Shown: positions 29,805 through 39,016 of the stretch, piece after piece | How positions within the stretch are numbered: position 1 is the stretch's first letter | Layout: the number at the start of each line of letters is the position of its first letter | NCBI GenBank assembly: GCA_900299145.1 | Contig: OMIN01000111.1 | Coordinates: forward strand, 1-64,000 | Reading direction: 5' to 3' | DNA from: Betaproteobacteria bacterium | GTDB taxonomy: Bacteria > Pseudomonadota > Gammaproteobacteria > Burkholderiales > SG8-41 | Length of the DNA stretch: 64,000 nucleotides | The notes under the pieces: model-generated | Seen by the model: the letters and a program-made list of their open reading frames with translations, nothing else | Told to the model about the DNA's origin: nothing | The model's database searches: none | Translations under genes and position numbers: made by a program

Positions 29805-31166
29805 CTAGGTAGTCAGAGTATCGATCAACTCGCTCGCCTTCGCCAGCTTCTCCAGATTTTCCAGCGCGGCGATGGATTTCTCCAGCCGGTCGCCTTTCAG
29901 CACACGCGCGGCACAGCCGCGATACTTGCCGAGCAGTTCGTCGCGTGTCATCGGGTTGCCCGGGCTGCCGCGCACTTTGTCGACCTGTTTGGTGACTTTG
30001 CTGCCATCCTTCAGGGTCAGCGTGACCGGCGAGCGGCGGCGCGAGGCGGCATCGTCGCCCCATTCGTGGTGTTTGTTGATCTGCACTTTGTCGAGCGAGG
30101 CGCGCATTTTCGGCGCGTTGCAGTAGGCGTCCGAAAAGGAATCAAGGTCAACGCGGCCGTCGAGCAGCATTGCCGCCAGCACGTAATCCAGCGAAAACTT
30201 GCCGCGAAAGCCCTGCGTGGGCTAGTGAAAGCGCACGGTGTTGAGCAGATCCGGATGCACGTCGACTTCGAGTTTTACGACGTCGTCGAATTTGAGATTG
30301 TTCTCGCGCAGCAGGCCTTGCGCGGCGTCGAGGGCACGCAGGTTGCCGCCACAGCACGGATACGCCTTGACGGTCAGGCCCGGGTCGACAATCGACCAGT
30401 GCGTGCCGAGCTTTTCGTTGACCCGGCTCAAGTCGTAATTGCCCTTGTCGTGAAAGGCCGAGAAAAAACCGTAGTCGCCGTCGAGGCCATCCGGGTCGGC
30501 GAAATAATCCTTTTGCGCCAGCAGCGTTGAACTCACGCCCGCGCGCGCGGCGTTGCCGGCGTGGATACCCTTGCCCCAGGTGCCGAAGTGCTGGGTGAGG
30601 CCGCCGGCATTGGCGGCGGCCAAACCGATGGCGACCGCCATCTGCGACGGATTCAGTTTGACGATGCTGCCGGCCGCCGCTGCGGCGGCCGAGCAGCCAT
30701 AGAGCGAAGTCGGATGAAAGCCGCGTGCACGCAACACGTGCTCGTGCTGGCGGCCCGAGCGCGACATGCGCTCGAAGACTTCGAGGCCCACGCAAACTGC
30801 GTTAACCAGATCGGCCCCGGTTGCATGGTATTGTTCAGCGAAGGCGAGTGCGGCGGGCAGGATGCACGCGGTCGGATGCGAAAAGCCGGTGTCGTCGTAA
30901 TCCAGCAGGTGCGACAGCGCGCCGTTGGCCCACGCCGCTGACACTGCGCTGGTGCGCTGATTGCTGCCCAGCACGCGCGCGAGCGGCGCGCCGCCCTGTT
31001 CGCGCGTGATGTCGAGAATAATGCGGCCCGCTGGCTCGGCGGTGGCGGCAAGGCCCACGCCCGCGCAGTCGAGGATGTGCCGTTTGGTGGCGGCAACGGC
31101 CTCGGCGGTAAGATCGCTGAAGCGCGTCTTGCTGGCGAATTCGGACAGGATGGTGGTGGCGCTCAT
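29805..31166 (-). pseudogene. MmgE/PrpD family protein interrupted by an in-frame TAG codon at 30222-30224
   Basis: N-part 30222-31166 ends ...NTVRFH*; the same frame continues PTQGFRGKFSLDYVLAAMLLDGRVDLDSF; homologous to intact 36363-37769. Confidence 0.82.
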
Positions 31167-31181
31167 GGTGGTTTCTCCGTG

Positions 31182-32171
31182 TTAATTCAATTTGATGTTG
31201 GCGGCCTTGATGACTTTTTGATACAGCGCCATTTCGCTTTTGATCATGGCGCCAAATTGTTCCGGCGTGGCAATGAGGGTGGTGGTGCCGATGGCGTCGA
31301 GCTTGTCGCGCACCGCGGGCAGCGCCAGCATGGCGCCGATTTCCGACGACATTTTATCGATGATCGGCCTCGGCGTGCCAGCGGGCAAGGTGATGCCGTT
31401 CCATGTTTTGACATCGAAGCCCGGTAGTCCGGCTTCGGCGAATGTCGGGGTTTGCGGCAGTGCCGGTACGCGCGCGCCGCCGGTGACGGCAATGGCTTTG
31501 AGCTTGCCTGCCTGCACGTGCGGCACCACATTAAGCGGCACCGAATAAAACATCTGCACGTGGCCGCCGATGAGGTCAATTGTTGCCGGCCCGCCGCCCT
31601 TGTAAGGCACGTGTTGTGTTTTGACGCCGGCGATGAGGTTGAAGACCTCACCGGCCAGATGCGACGTGCCGCCGGCGCCCGCCGAGGCAAAGTTGAGTGC
31701 TCCCGGTTTGGCCTTCGCCAGCGCAATCAGTTCCTGCAACGTGGCCGCTGGTACGGACGGGTGCAGCACCAGCAACTGCGGACTGACGGCGACCGTAGCC
31801 ACCGGCGCGAAATCGCGGATCGGATCGTACGGCGTTTTCATCAGCAACGGCAGGATGGAATGCGTCACCGGCGTGAGCAGCATGGTGTAACCATCCGGCG
31901 GCGATTTGGCGAGGATGTCGGTGCCGATCACGGTATTGCCGCCCGGGCGGTTGTCGATGATCACGTTTTGCCCCCAGCGTTCCGCGAGATGCTGGCCCAC
32001 CAGCCGCGCCATTGCCGTGGTGCTGCCACCGGGCGCGTAAGGCGTGATGAATCGTATCGGACGGTTGGGGTAGGGCGACTGCGCATGCGCGCACAGCGCG
32101 AGAGCCGTCAACGGGAAAGCCGCGAAGCGGAACCACTGCCGGAAGGAGAGTTCTTGCCAGTGGAGTTTCAC
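31182..32171 (-). CDS. Bug/TTT-family substrate-binding protein
   Basis: YPNRPIRFITPYAPGGSTTAMARLVGQHLAERWGQNVIIDNRPGGNTVIGTD. Confidence 0.9.
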   Translation of the reverse strand: MKLHWQELSFRQWFRFAAFPLTALALCAHAQSPYPNRPIRFITPYAPGGSTTAMARLVGQHLAERWGQNVIIDNRPGGNTVIGTDILAKSPPDGYTMLLTPVTHSILPLLMKTPYDPIRDFAPVATVAVSPQLLVLHPSVPAATLQELIALAKAKPGALNFASAGAGGTSHLAGEVFNLIAGVKTQHVPYKGGGPATIDLIGGHVQMFYSVPLNVVPHVQAGKLKAIAVTGGARVPALPQTPTFAEAGLPGFDVKTWNGITLPAGTPRPIIDKMSSEIGAMLALPAVRDKLDAIGTTTLIATPEQFGAMIKSEMALYQKVIKAANIKLN

Positions 32172-32173
32172 TG

Positions 32174-32191
32174 TAACTATTTGTTTTTATT
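32174..32191 (-). repeat. Dispersed AT-rich 18-mer, copy 8 (rc aataaaaacaaatagtta)
   Basis: taactatttgtttttatt between stop of 32199-33530(-) and start of 31182-32171(-). Confidence 0.88.
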
Positions 32192-32198
32192 GATAGTT

Positions 32199-33530
32199 TT
32201 ACCGCTCATGCGGGAAAATCGGCCCCGGGGTGCGGCTGAAATAGCGCACACGCCAGCCGAGTATCGAGACTTCGGCAAGGAAGGCGCAGCCGATGGCGGC
32301 AACCCCCACGGCGGCGCCGTTGAGCGTGGGTGCGATCAACGTGGAGCTGCCGACCGCAATCACCATCAGCAGCCGGATTGCAGCACTGCCGGCAATGATT
32401 TGTGTTTTGCGCATGGCGGAGAGCAGCCCGCGAAACAGGGATGAATAACCCCACACAATCACCACCAGCAAAATCATCTGTACTCCAGGCGTGGCGTAGG
32501 TGCTGAGTTTTACGGGCAAGCCCATCACGCCATTGAGGATCACATCACGCAGCGGCGTGTAAAACAGGATAGCCACCAGCATGGCGTAAACCACTGCAAG
32601 CCGGTGCGCAAAGGTCAGCATCACGCGCATGTCGGCGCGGGAGTGCACCAGCGCCTGTGAAGTCTGCGCGAGATTGCGCAAGGGCGAAGCCACCAGCGAT
32701 TTCAACGCGTTGACCACGCCGAATGCCGCCAGCGCCAGATCCGGATTGGCAAGCCGGCCGAGGAAAAAGTTGATGACGAAAGTGACGCCGTTTTCAGTGA
32801 TTTGCGTGACCATCAGCGGCCACGAAAACGTCCACATCTGCCGGTACGTGGCCTGTTCCCCGCCGCGATCCGGCAACGCATCATAGAACTGGCGGCTGAC
32901 CCACGCCATGTAGACCGCTTCGACCGTCATGCAGCCTATCAGAGACGCCGCGCCCGCCACCGCGCCCTCCAGCCAGAACGGCAGCACCAGCAGCATCAGC
33001 GCCTGCGAGGCGAGCCGCAGCATGGTCGAATGCGAAATCAGCATGGTGCGCCGGTGCATCATGCACAGCGCGGTGGTGATATTGCGCACCTGATTGGGCA
33101 GAATCCACAGACCCATCACGGCGGAGGAGACTTTGGCCAGACGCGTGACTTCGGGGCTTGCGCCCATCATGGTGCCAAACAGCCAGTCGCCGGCAGGGGT
33201 GAGCGCCACGCTTTCGATCAGGATGAACGGCGCCATGCAAATGAAAAAATAAAATCGCGCGATGCGCCAGAACGACACCTTGTCGGTGATGTAGGACATG
33301 CCCGCCTGCGTGGCGACACTCATGATGCCGCTGAAGGTGGTATTAAATGAAAACGCGATACTGAAGGCCGCCAGCGTGGTGGTGGGGTCGCCCAGCCGCG
33401 CGAGAAAGCCATGCACCAGCGAGTGCGACAGTTGGTGCAGTTCGGTGGTCAGTATCAGCGGAATGAAAAACAATACCGCCATGCGTACGGTCAGTGGTGT
33501 TTGGGAGCGCGTAACGGGGATGGCTTGCAC
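32199..33530 (-). CDS. MATE/ANKH-like multi-pass membrane transporter
   Basis: About 12 hydrophobic segments; TYRQMWTFSWPLMVTQITENGVTFVINFFLGR resembles the ANKH/MATE repeat. Confidence 0.6.
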   Translation of the reverse strand: MQAIPVTRSQTPLTVRMAVLFFIPLILTTELHQLSHSLVHGFLARLGDPTTTLAAFSIAFSFNTTFSGIMSVATQAGMSYITDKVSFWRIARFYFFICMAPFILIESVALTPAGDWLFGTMMGASPEVTRLAKVSSAVMGLWILPNQVRNITTALCMMHRRTMLISHSTMLRLASQALMLLVLPFWLEGAVAGAASLIGCMTVEAVYMAWVSRQFYDALPDRGGEQATYRQMWTFSWPLMVTQITENGVTFVINFFLGRLANPDLALAAFGVVNALKSLVASPLRNLAQTSQALVHSRADMRVMLTFAHRLAVVYAMLVAILFYTPLRDVILNGVMGLPVKLSTYATPGVQMILLVVIVWGYSSLFRGLLSAMRKTQIIAGSAAIRLLMVIAVGSSTLIAPTLNGAAVGVAAIGCAFLAEVSILGWRVRYFSRTPGPIFPHER

Positions 33531-33696
33531 AGCGGCTAATTGTGAGAGTTTCTATCGTGGACTTGAATCACGGGTATGGCGCGCGTGACGGGTTGAGCAT
33601 AGCGCACCGCCGCTCAACCACAAAGTGAGCCGGGGATTTGTTATGCTGTATCCGTCCGGCAGATACGGAAGAACAACCGTTCGATGGAGGAGAGCC

Positions 33697-35319
33697 ATGG
33701 TCCCAGCGCGCGCACTTTTCGCATTTTTGGCACGGTTCACATTGTTTAGCTTATTCAGGTCGCTGGCGTTGGCAAGTGCGTTGTTAATTACTGCCGACGC
33801 GCTGGCGCAAAAAGCCGGTGGCGTTCTGCGGCGCGCGAATGATGAAAACCCGCCCAGCGCCTCGCTGCATGAAGAAGGCTCGAACATTGTCACCACGCCG
33901 TTCGTACCGGTGTTCAATAATCTGGTGACCTTCGATGCCACCAAGACCATCAGCAAGCCCGATCAACTGGTGCCGGATCTCGCGACGAGCTGGTCGTGGA
34001 GCGCCGACAACAAGACGCTGACCTTCAAGCTGCGCAAGGGCGTGAAGTGGCACGATGGCAAGCCGTTCACCGCCGCCGACGTGAAATGCACGTGGGACGC
34101 GGTCACCGGCAAGCGCGAAGGGGTATTGCGCCGCAGCCCGCGCCGCGCGTGGTATGCGAATCTGCAGGAGATTGTGGTTGAGGGCGAAGACACCGTGAGT
34201 TTCAAACTGGGCAGGCCGCAGCCGTCGTTTCTTGGTTTTTTCGCGGCGGGCTGGTCGGTGGTCTATCCGTGCCACGTCGACGGGCGGCAGATGCGGCAAA
34301 TGCCCATCGGCACCGGCCCCTTCATGGTGAAATCATTCGAGCCGGGCAAGATGATCCGGCTGGTGAAAAACCCGAATTATTTCAAGCCGGGGCGGCCTTA
34401 TCTGGATGGTATCGACATGCCGGTCATCCCGTCACCCAGTACGCGCAGTCTGGCATTTGCCGCAGGTGAGACGGACATTTACACACCGAGCGCCACGCTG
34501 CTGGCAGAGGTCAAGGCGAAGGTGCCGGAGGCCGTCTGCGATGTCGGTTTAAGTTACGCGTATACGCAGTTGATCATCAATCGCGCGATGCCGCCGTTTA
34601 ACGATGTTCGTGTGCGGCGCGCGATGGCGCTGGCGATCGACCGCGAGGCTGTTATCAAGGTCAAGGGCGCCGGCCTTGACCGGTTGGGTGGCGAGCTGAT
34701 GCCGCCGCCGGAGGGGGCGTGGGGCCTCGACAAAGCAGATCTCGCGGCCATCCCCGGCTATACCGGTGATCTGGAGAAGCGCCGCGAGGAAGCGCGCAAG
34801 CTCATGCGCGAGGCGGGTTACGGGCCCGACAAGCCGCTAACGCTGGTGCTCAGCACGAGGGATGTGGCGCGTTATCGGGATACCTCGGTGCTGATCCTCG
34901 ATCATCTGGCCAAGATTTACATCAAGGGCGAAATGAAAACCATCGACACGGCGATCTGGACCAGTGTTGTCGCCAAGCGCGGCTACCAGATTGGCATACG
35001 CTCGCGCGGACAGGCGATTGACGACCCGGATGTGTCGTTCTACGAAAGTTTTTCTTGCAACTCGCTGGCCAATGTCGATGGCTATTGCAACAAGGACATG
35101 GAGGCGATGTTCGAGCAGCAGTCGTCGATGCTCGATCAAAATGCGCGCCGCAAGCTGGTGAAGGACATCGACAGAAAATTGCAGATGGACGCCACGCGTC
35201 CGACTATTACCTTTGCCGCGCTGCCGTACTGCCGCCGTCCCTACGTGAAAGGCTATGTGCCGAGCCTGAACAATCAGTACAGCAATCTGCGCATGGAAGA
35301 CGTGTGGCTGGACAAGTGA
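33697..35319 (+). CDS. ABC transporter substrate-binding protein, family 5
   Basis: SWSWSADNKTLTFKLRKGVKWHDGKPFTAADVKCTWD; ATG after GGAGGAGAGCC. Confidence 0.9.
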   Translation: MVPARALFAFLARFTLFSLFRSLALASALLITADALAQKAGGVLRRANDENPPSASLHEEGSNIVTTPFVPVFNNLVTFDATKTISKPDQLVPDLATSWSWSADNKTLTFKLRKGVKWHDGKPFTAADVKCTWDAVTGKREGVLRRSPRRAWYANLQEIVVEGEDTVSFKLGRPQPSFLGFFAAGWSVVYPCHVDGRQMRQMPIGTGPFMVKSFEPGKMIRLVKNPNYFKPGRPYLDGIDMPVIPSPSTRSLAFAAGETDIYTPSATLLAEVKAKVPEAVCDVGLSYAYTQLIINRAMPPFNDVRVRRAMALAIDREAVIKVKGAGLDRLGGELMPPPEGAWGLDKADLAAIPGYTGDLEKRREEARKLMREAGYGPDKPLTLVLSTRDVARYRDTSVLILDHLAKIYIKGEMKTIDTAIWTSVVAKRGYQIGIRSRGQAIDDPDVSFYESFSCNSLANVDGYCNKDMEAMFEQQSSMLDQNARRKLVKDIDRKLQMDATRPTITFAALPYCRRPYVKGYVPSLNNQYSNLRMEDVWLDK

Positions 35320-36293
35320 GGTTCCCCGGCAAGCTGATCGCGGCGGCGCTGTTGCCAGTGCTCGCCGTGACGGCCGCCTTGGCGCAGGACAGGCCCGCTG
35401 GCTATCCGCTGCGCCCGATACGCATCATAGTCTCGTCGGTGCCTGGCGGCGGCCTGGACATGATCAGCCGCACCGTTGCGCAGATGCTGACCGACCGCTG
35501 GGGGCAAACGGTGGTGGTGGACAATCGCACCGGCGGCGGCACCATCGTCGCCACGGAAATCAGCGCGCGCGCCGCGCCCGATGGGTATACGCTGTTCGCG
35601 GGCACCGATACGCTGAATATCGTCGGCGCCACCCGGCGCGTGCCGTTTGATGTGCGCAAGGCATTCGACCCGGTGGTTCCAATGACGCAGCAGCCTTACA
35701 TCCTGATGACGCAGCCGGGATTGCCGGTGAAAAACATCAGGGAACTTGCGGCGTATTCGCTGTCGCAGCCGCTCAGTTACGGCAGCTCCGGCGTGGGCAC
35801 GGCGGGGCATTTGGGCATGGAGCAATTGGCCGTGCTGGCGAAGGCAAAGTTTGTTCACGTGCCGTACAAGGGTGGCGCGGCATCCATGCTGGGCGTGCTG
35901 GGCGGCGAAATCCATATGTACCCGGGCGTGCTGCTGTCCGCGGCTTCGGCCATCAAGACGGGCAAGATGCGCACGCTGGCCGCGATGGGGTTAAAGCGCA
36001 TTCCCGTGTTGCCTGATCTGCCCACGGTGGCGGAGCAGGGTTTTCCCGGATTCAAAATCGTCAACAGTTATAGCCTATATGCGCCGGCGGGCACGCCAAA
36101 ACCGATATTGCTGGCGTTAAGCCGCGCGGTGGGCGAATTCATGGCCTCGCCCAAAATGTCTCAGAAGCTGATCAGCGAAGGCAGCCATCCACCCGATGGC
36201 GCGATGACGCCAGACGAATTCCGCGCTTATACGTTGCGCGAGTATGCCGAGGTTGAGCGGCAGGTCAAAAACCTCGACGTGAAAATTTACTAG
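35316..36293 (+). CDS. Bug/TTT-family substrate-binding protein
   Basis: YPLRPIRIIVSSVPGGGLDMISRTVAQMLTDRWGQTVVVDNRTGGGTIVATE; GTG start overlaps TGA of the SBP gene (GTGA). Confidence 0.88.
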   Translation: MRFPGKLIAAALLPVLAVTAALAQDRPAGYPLRPIRIIVSSVPGGGLDMISRTVAQMLTDRWGQTVVVDNRTGGGTIVATEISARAAPDGYTLFAGTDTLNIVGATRRVPFDVRKAFDPVVPMTQQPYILMTQPGLPVKNIRELAAYSLSQPLSYGSSGVGTAGHLGMEQLAVLAKAKFVHVPYKGGAASMLGVLGGEIHMYPGVLLSAASAIKTGKMRTLAAMGLKRIPVLPDLPTVAEQGFPGFKIVNSYSLYAPAGTPKPILLALSRAVGEFMASPKMSQKLISEGSHPPDGAMTPDEFRAYTLREYAEVERQVKNLDVKIY

Positions 36294-36301
36294 CAATCCT
36301 C

Positions 36302-36330
36302 AAAAAAACGGCCCTCGCTTGGAGGGCCGT
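36302..36330 (-). terminator. Intrinsic terminator, minus-strand orientation
   Basis: rc: acggccctccaagcgagggccgttttttt. Confidence 0.85.
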
Positions 36331-36362
36331 GTCCGTGCAGCCTATGGTGCTGAAGTGCTGAA

Positions 36363-37769
36363 TCAGGCGTAGGCTTTTTCGCGCGGGCTGCTTGGCGTCT
36401 TGCCGCTCGAGCCTTTTTTGCCGTCAAAGGTCACGGCGTCCATCAATTCGGCGACATCCTTGAGTTTTTCAAGGCGTTGCACCAGCGAAATGGTTTGCGT
36501 AACGCGCTCACGGCCGAGCGTGGCATCCGCATTCAAGCGGAACTTGTCGACCACTTCATCGCCGGTCAGGTGATAGGCAACGCCAAGCACCACATCGTGC
36601 ACCACGCCGCTCTTCATTTTGATGACCAGCCGCGCTTCGTGGTTGCCATCGGCAATGTGCGGGCGGCGCAGGACGACGTCGTTGTTGCGCGAGATGGTGA
36701 CCCGCTTCATGTATGCCTGCAGGTCGCCCTTGGCGGCGCGCTTGTCGGTGAAGGTGTTGTAATCGACCTTGCCGTCGATCAACGCGGCGGAGATGTTATA
36801 GGCGAGCGTGAATTTGCCTTCCAGCCCTTGCGTCACGGTCGAGCGCAGCAATGCGCCGGTGCAGGGGATGTTCGGGCCGATGTGATCGACGGTCTCGACG
36901 TCTTCCGCCTTGATTTTTTTCTCTTTGATCAGCGCCAGCAAACCGGTGAGCGTCTGATGGTTGCCGCCGCAGCACGGCCACGGCTTGATGCGTGTGCCTT
37001 CTTCCTCGAGGTAGTACACCTTGCCGAGGAACTTGGTGACCATCGGAATATTGCACTTGGCGCCGCCGAAGTTGTCGGCATAGCCTTGACGGCCCTCAAT
37101 GATGTCCGGATCAGCGGTAAAGCCCTTGGCGGCGAGCTTGGCGGCGATGATGCCGTTGCGCGCGACTTGCCCGGGATGGAACGGCTTGGTCATGGTGCCA
37201 AAGTTGCGGCGCAGCCCGGCGGCCTCGGAACCGGCGATGCCCAGCGCCATGCGCGTGGCGGTGACATCCAGCTTCAGCAGCTTCGCGGCAGCCGCGGCCG
37301 CACCCATGGTGCCGTAAATGGCGGTCGGATGCCAGTCGCGGTCGGTGTGAATGTTGGCGGATAAACGCGTGCCGATTTCGTAGCCCACCACCCACGCGGT
37401 GAGTATTTCCTTGCCGGACAGATGCAGCTCATCGCCGAGCGCCAGCACCGTCGGTGTCAACACGGTGGCGGGGTGGCCGCCGACGCCACCCAGATCATCA
37501 AAGTCTTCGGCGTGGCCGGCGGCGCCGTTAGCGAAGGCTGCCGCCGTTGCTGCGGTTTTGATGTTGGTGGCGATCACGCGCGCTTGCGGATTGCCGCCCT
37601 GCTCGCGCGTAAATTCCAGAATGATTTTGCCCAGCTGTGTGTTGGTGCCGTACGTTGCAGTGCCGATGTAATCGAGGATGGATTTCTTGGCCTGTTCAAA
37701 GCATTTCGCGGGAATGTCGTCGTACTTGGTGGCGACTATCCAGCGCGCGAGGGTTTCTGTAGCTCCCAT
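36363..37769 (-). CDS. MmgE/PrpD family protein
   Basis: ARVIATNIKTAATAAAFANGAAGHAEDFDD; HPTAIYGTMGAAAAAAKLL; start at ATG 37769 with upstream GGGAG. Confidence 0.9.
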   Translation of the reverse strand: MGATETLARWIVATKYDDIPAKCFEQAKKSILDYIGTATYGTNTQLGKIILEFTREQGGNPQARVIATNIKTAATAAAFANGAAGHAEDFDDLGGVGGHPATVLTPTVLALGDELHLSGKEILTAWVVGYEIGTRLSANIHTDRDWHPTAIYGTMGAAAAAAKLLKLDVTATRMALGIAGSEAAGLRRNFGTMTKPFHPGQVARNGIIAAKLAAKGFTADPDIIEGRQGYADNFGGAKCNIPMVTKFLGKVYYLEEEGTRIKPWPCCGGNHQTLTGLLALIKEKKIKAEDVETVDHIGPNIPCTGALLRSTVTQGLEGKFTLAYNISAALIDGKVDYNTFTDKRAAKGDLQAYMKRVTISRNNDVVLRRPHIADGNHEARLVIKMKSGVVHDVVLGVAYHLTGDEVVDKFRLNADATLGRERVTQTISLVQRLEKLKDVAELMDAVTFDGKKGSSGKTPSSPREKAYA

Positions 37770-37782
37770 GATGACTCCCAAA

Positions 37783-37865
37783 AAAAGTTGATGAAGGATT
37801 GATGCAGGGTTGACGTGCGATTAATGAGCGAAAAAGCGTGACGAAAGAATGATGAAAGCGTGATG
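37783..37865 (-). promoter_or_regulatory. Phased 11-bp iterons (4 + 3 units, 6-bp gap) upstream of mmgE/prpD
   Basis: rc: CATCACGCTTT CATCATTCTTT CGTCACGCTTT ttcgct CATTAATCGCA CGTCAACCCTG CATCAATCCTT CATCAACTTTT. Confidence 0.65.
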
Positions 37866-38008
37866 CATGATCGGTCGATCAGCGCGGCGGCCAGCGTTTC
37901 GGCCACCTGAGTTGATGGGCTGAGCAAAGGCATCATGCCACACGATTTTTGCACGCGTCAATGTGGGAAGCAGACCGGCGGCGCTTGTGAGAAATTCTGA
38001 AAATATTC

Positions 38009-38026
38009 TTTAAAAACAGATACTTA
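38009..38026 (+). repeat. Dispersed AT-rich 18-mer, copy 9 (tttaaaaacagatactta)
   Basis: Consensus match. Confidence 0.78.
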
Positions 38027-38089
38027 AAATTATACGATGTGGACGAATTGCAGCCAAGTGCCGAGCTGAGCAGGGCGCCTGCGAAACCC

Positions 38090-38869
38090 TCACGACTTGC
38101 GTTCCTTGCGCACAAAGCCGCCGAGTTTTTCCTTCCACTCGTCCGAGTGCATACAGCCCACCCACGCTTCGACGTCGAACTTGAGCCCGGCGGAAAGCCC
38201 CACTTCCATCGATTGATTCAGCGCACGTTTGGCCTGAATGATGCCGATCGACGGATACGAGGCGATCTTGCGCGCCATGGTCATGGCTTCATCCATCACT
38301 TTTCCGGCTGGCACGATCTTGTTGACCAGGCCGAGCGCCTTGGCTTCCTGCGCATCCCAGCGCCGGCCCGTGAAGATGAGTTCCTTTGCAAGTTGATAGC
38401 CGACGAGCTTAGGTAGCCGTTGGCACGCGCCGCCGCCGGGGAAAAATCCGTGCGTGCATTCGGGCAGGCTGAAAATGGCATTGTCTGCGGCGATGGAAAT
38501 GTCGCACTGAAGCACCATTTCAAAACCGCCTGCCATGCAATACCCCTTGATTGCGGCTATCACGGGTTTACTCACGCTGGCGAGCGCATTGGTGGACTTT
38601 GACGTGAGGTAGTGACGATCGTGCACCATTTCTTCGGTGCTGCGAGTGGAGCGCTCTTTCAGATCCGCGCCAGTGCAAAAGGCCTTATCGCCCGCGCCAG
38701 TGATGACAATGACCTTCACGTCTTTGCGCTCGTCGAGTTCAGGCCACAACGCCAGAAGTTCCAGACGCAGCGCGCGGTTGATGGAATTCAACGCCGCCGG
38801 ACGATTGAGGGTAACGAGTGCAATACCGTCTTTGTCGATGTCGAGCAGGTGCAGCGCGGCAGTGGCCAT
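38090..38869 (-). CDS. Enoyl-CoA hydratase/isomerase family protein
   Basis: ITGAGDKAFCTGADLKE; AIKGYCMAGGFEMVLQCDISIAADNAIFSLPE. Confidence 0.92.
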   Translation of the reverse strand: MATAALHLLDIDKDGIALVTLNRPAALNSINRALRLELLALWPELDERKDVKVIVITGAGDKAFCTGADLKERSTRSTEEMVHDRHYLTSKSTNALASVSKPVIAAIKGYCMAGGFEMVLQCDISIAADNAIFSLPECTHGFFPGGGACQRLPKLVGYQLAKELIFTGRRWDAQEAKALGLVNKIVPAGKVMDEAMTMARKIASYPSIGIIQAKRALNQSMEVGLSAGLKFDVEAWVGCMHSDEWKEKLGGFVRKERKS

Positions 38870-39016
38870 GATGTGATCCTCCGGAGATGAGTGGGAAAGT
38901 CAGAAGTGCGGCAACGGGATCGCGCCCGTTTCAAGGGACTATACTACACGGCGCGACAAGGCACGCCCCGGGGCGTAGCCTACCGCAACGGGGCAATCGC
39001 AACGGATGGAGTGATC

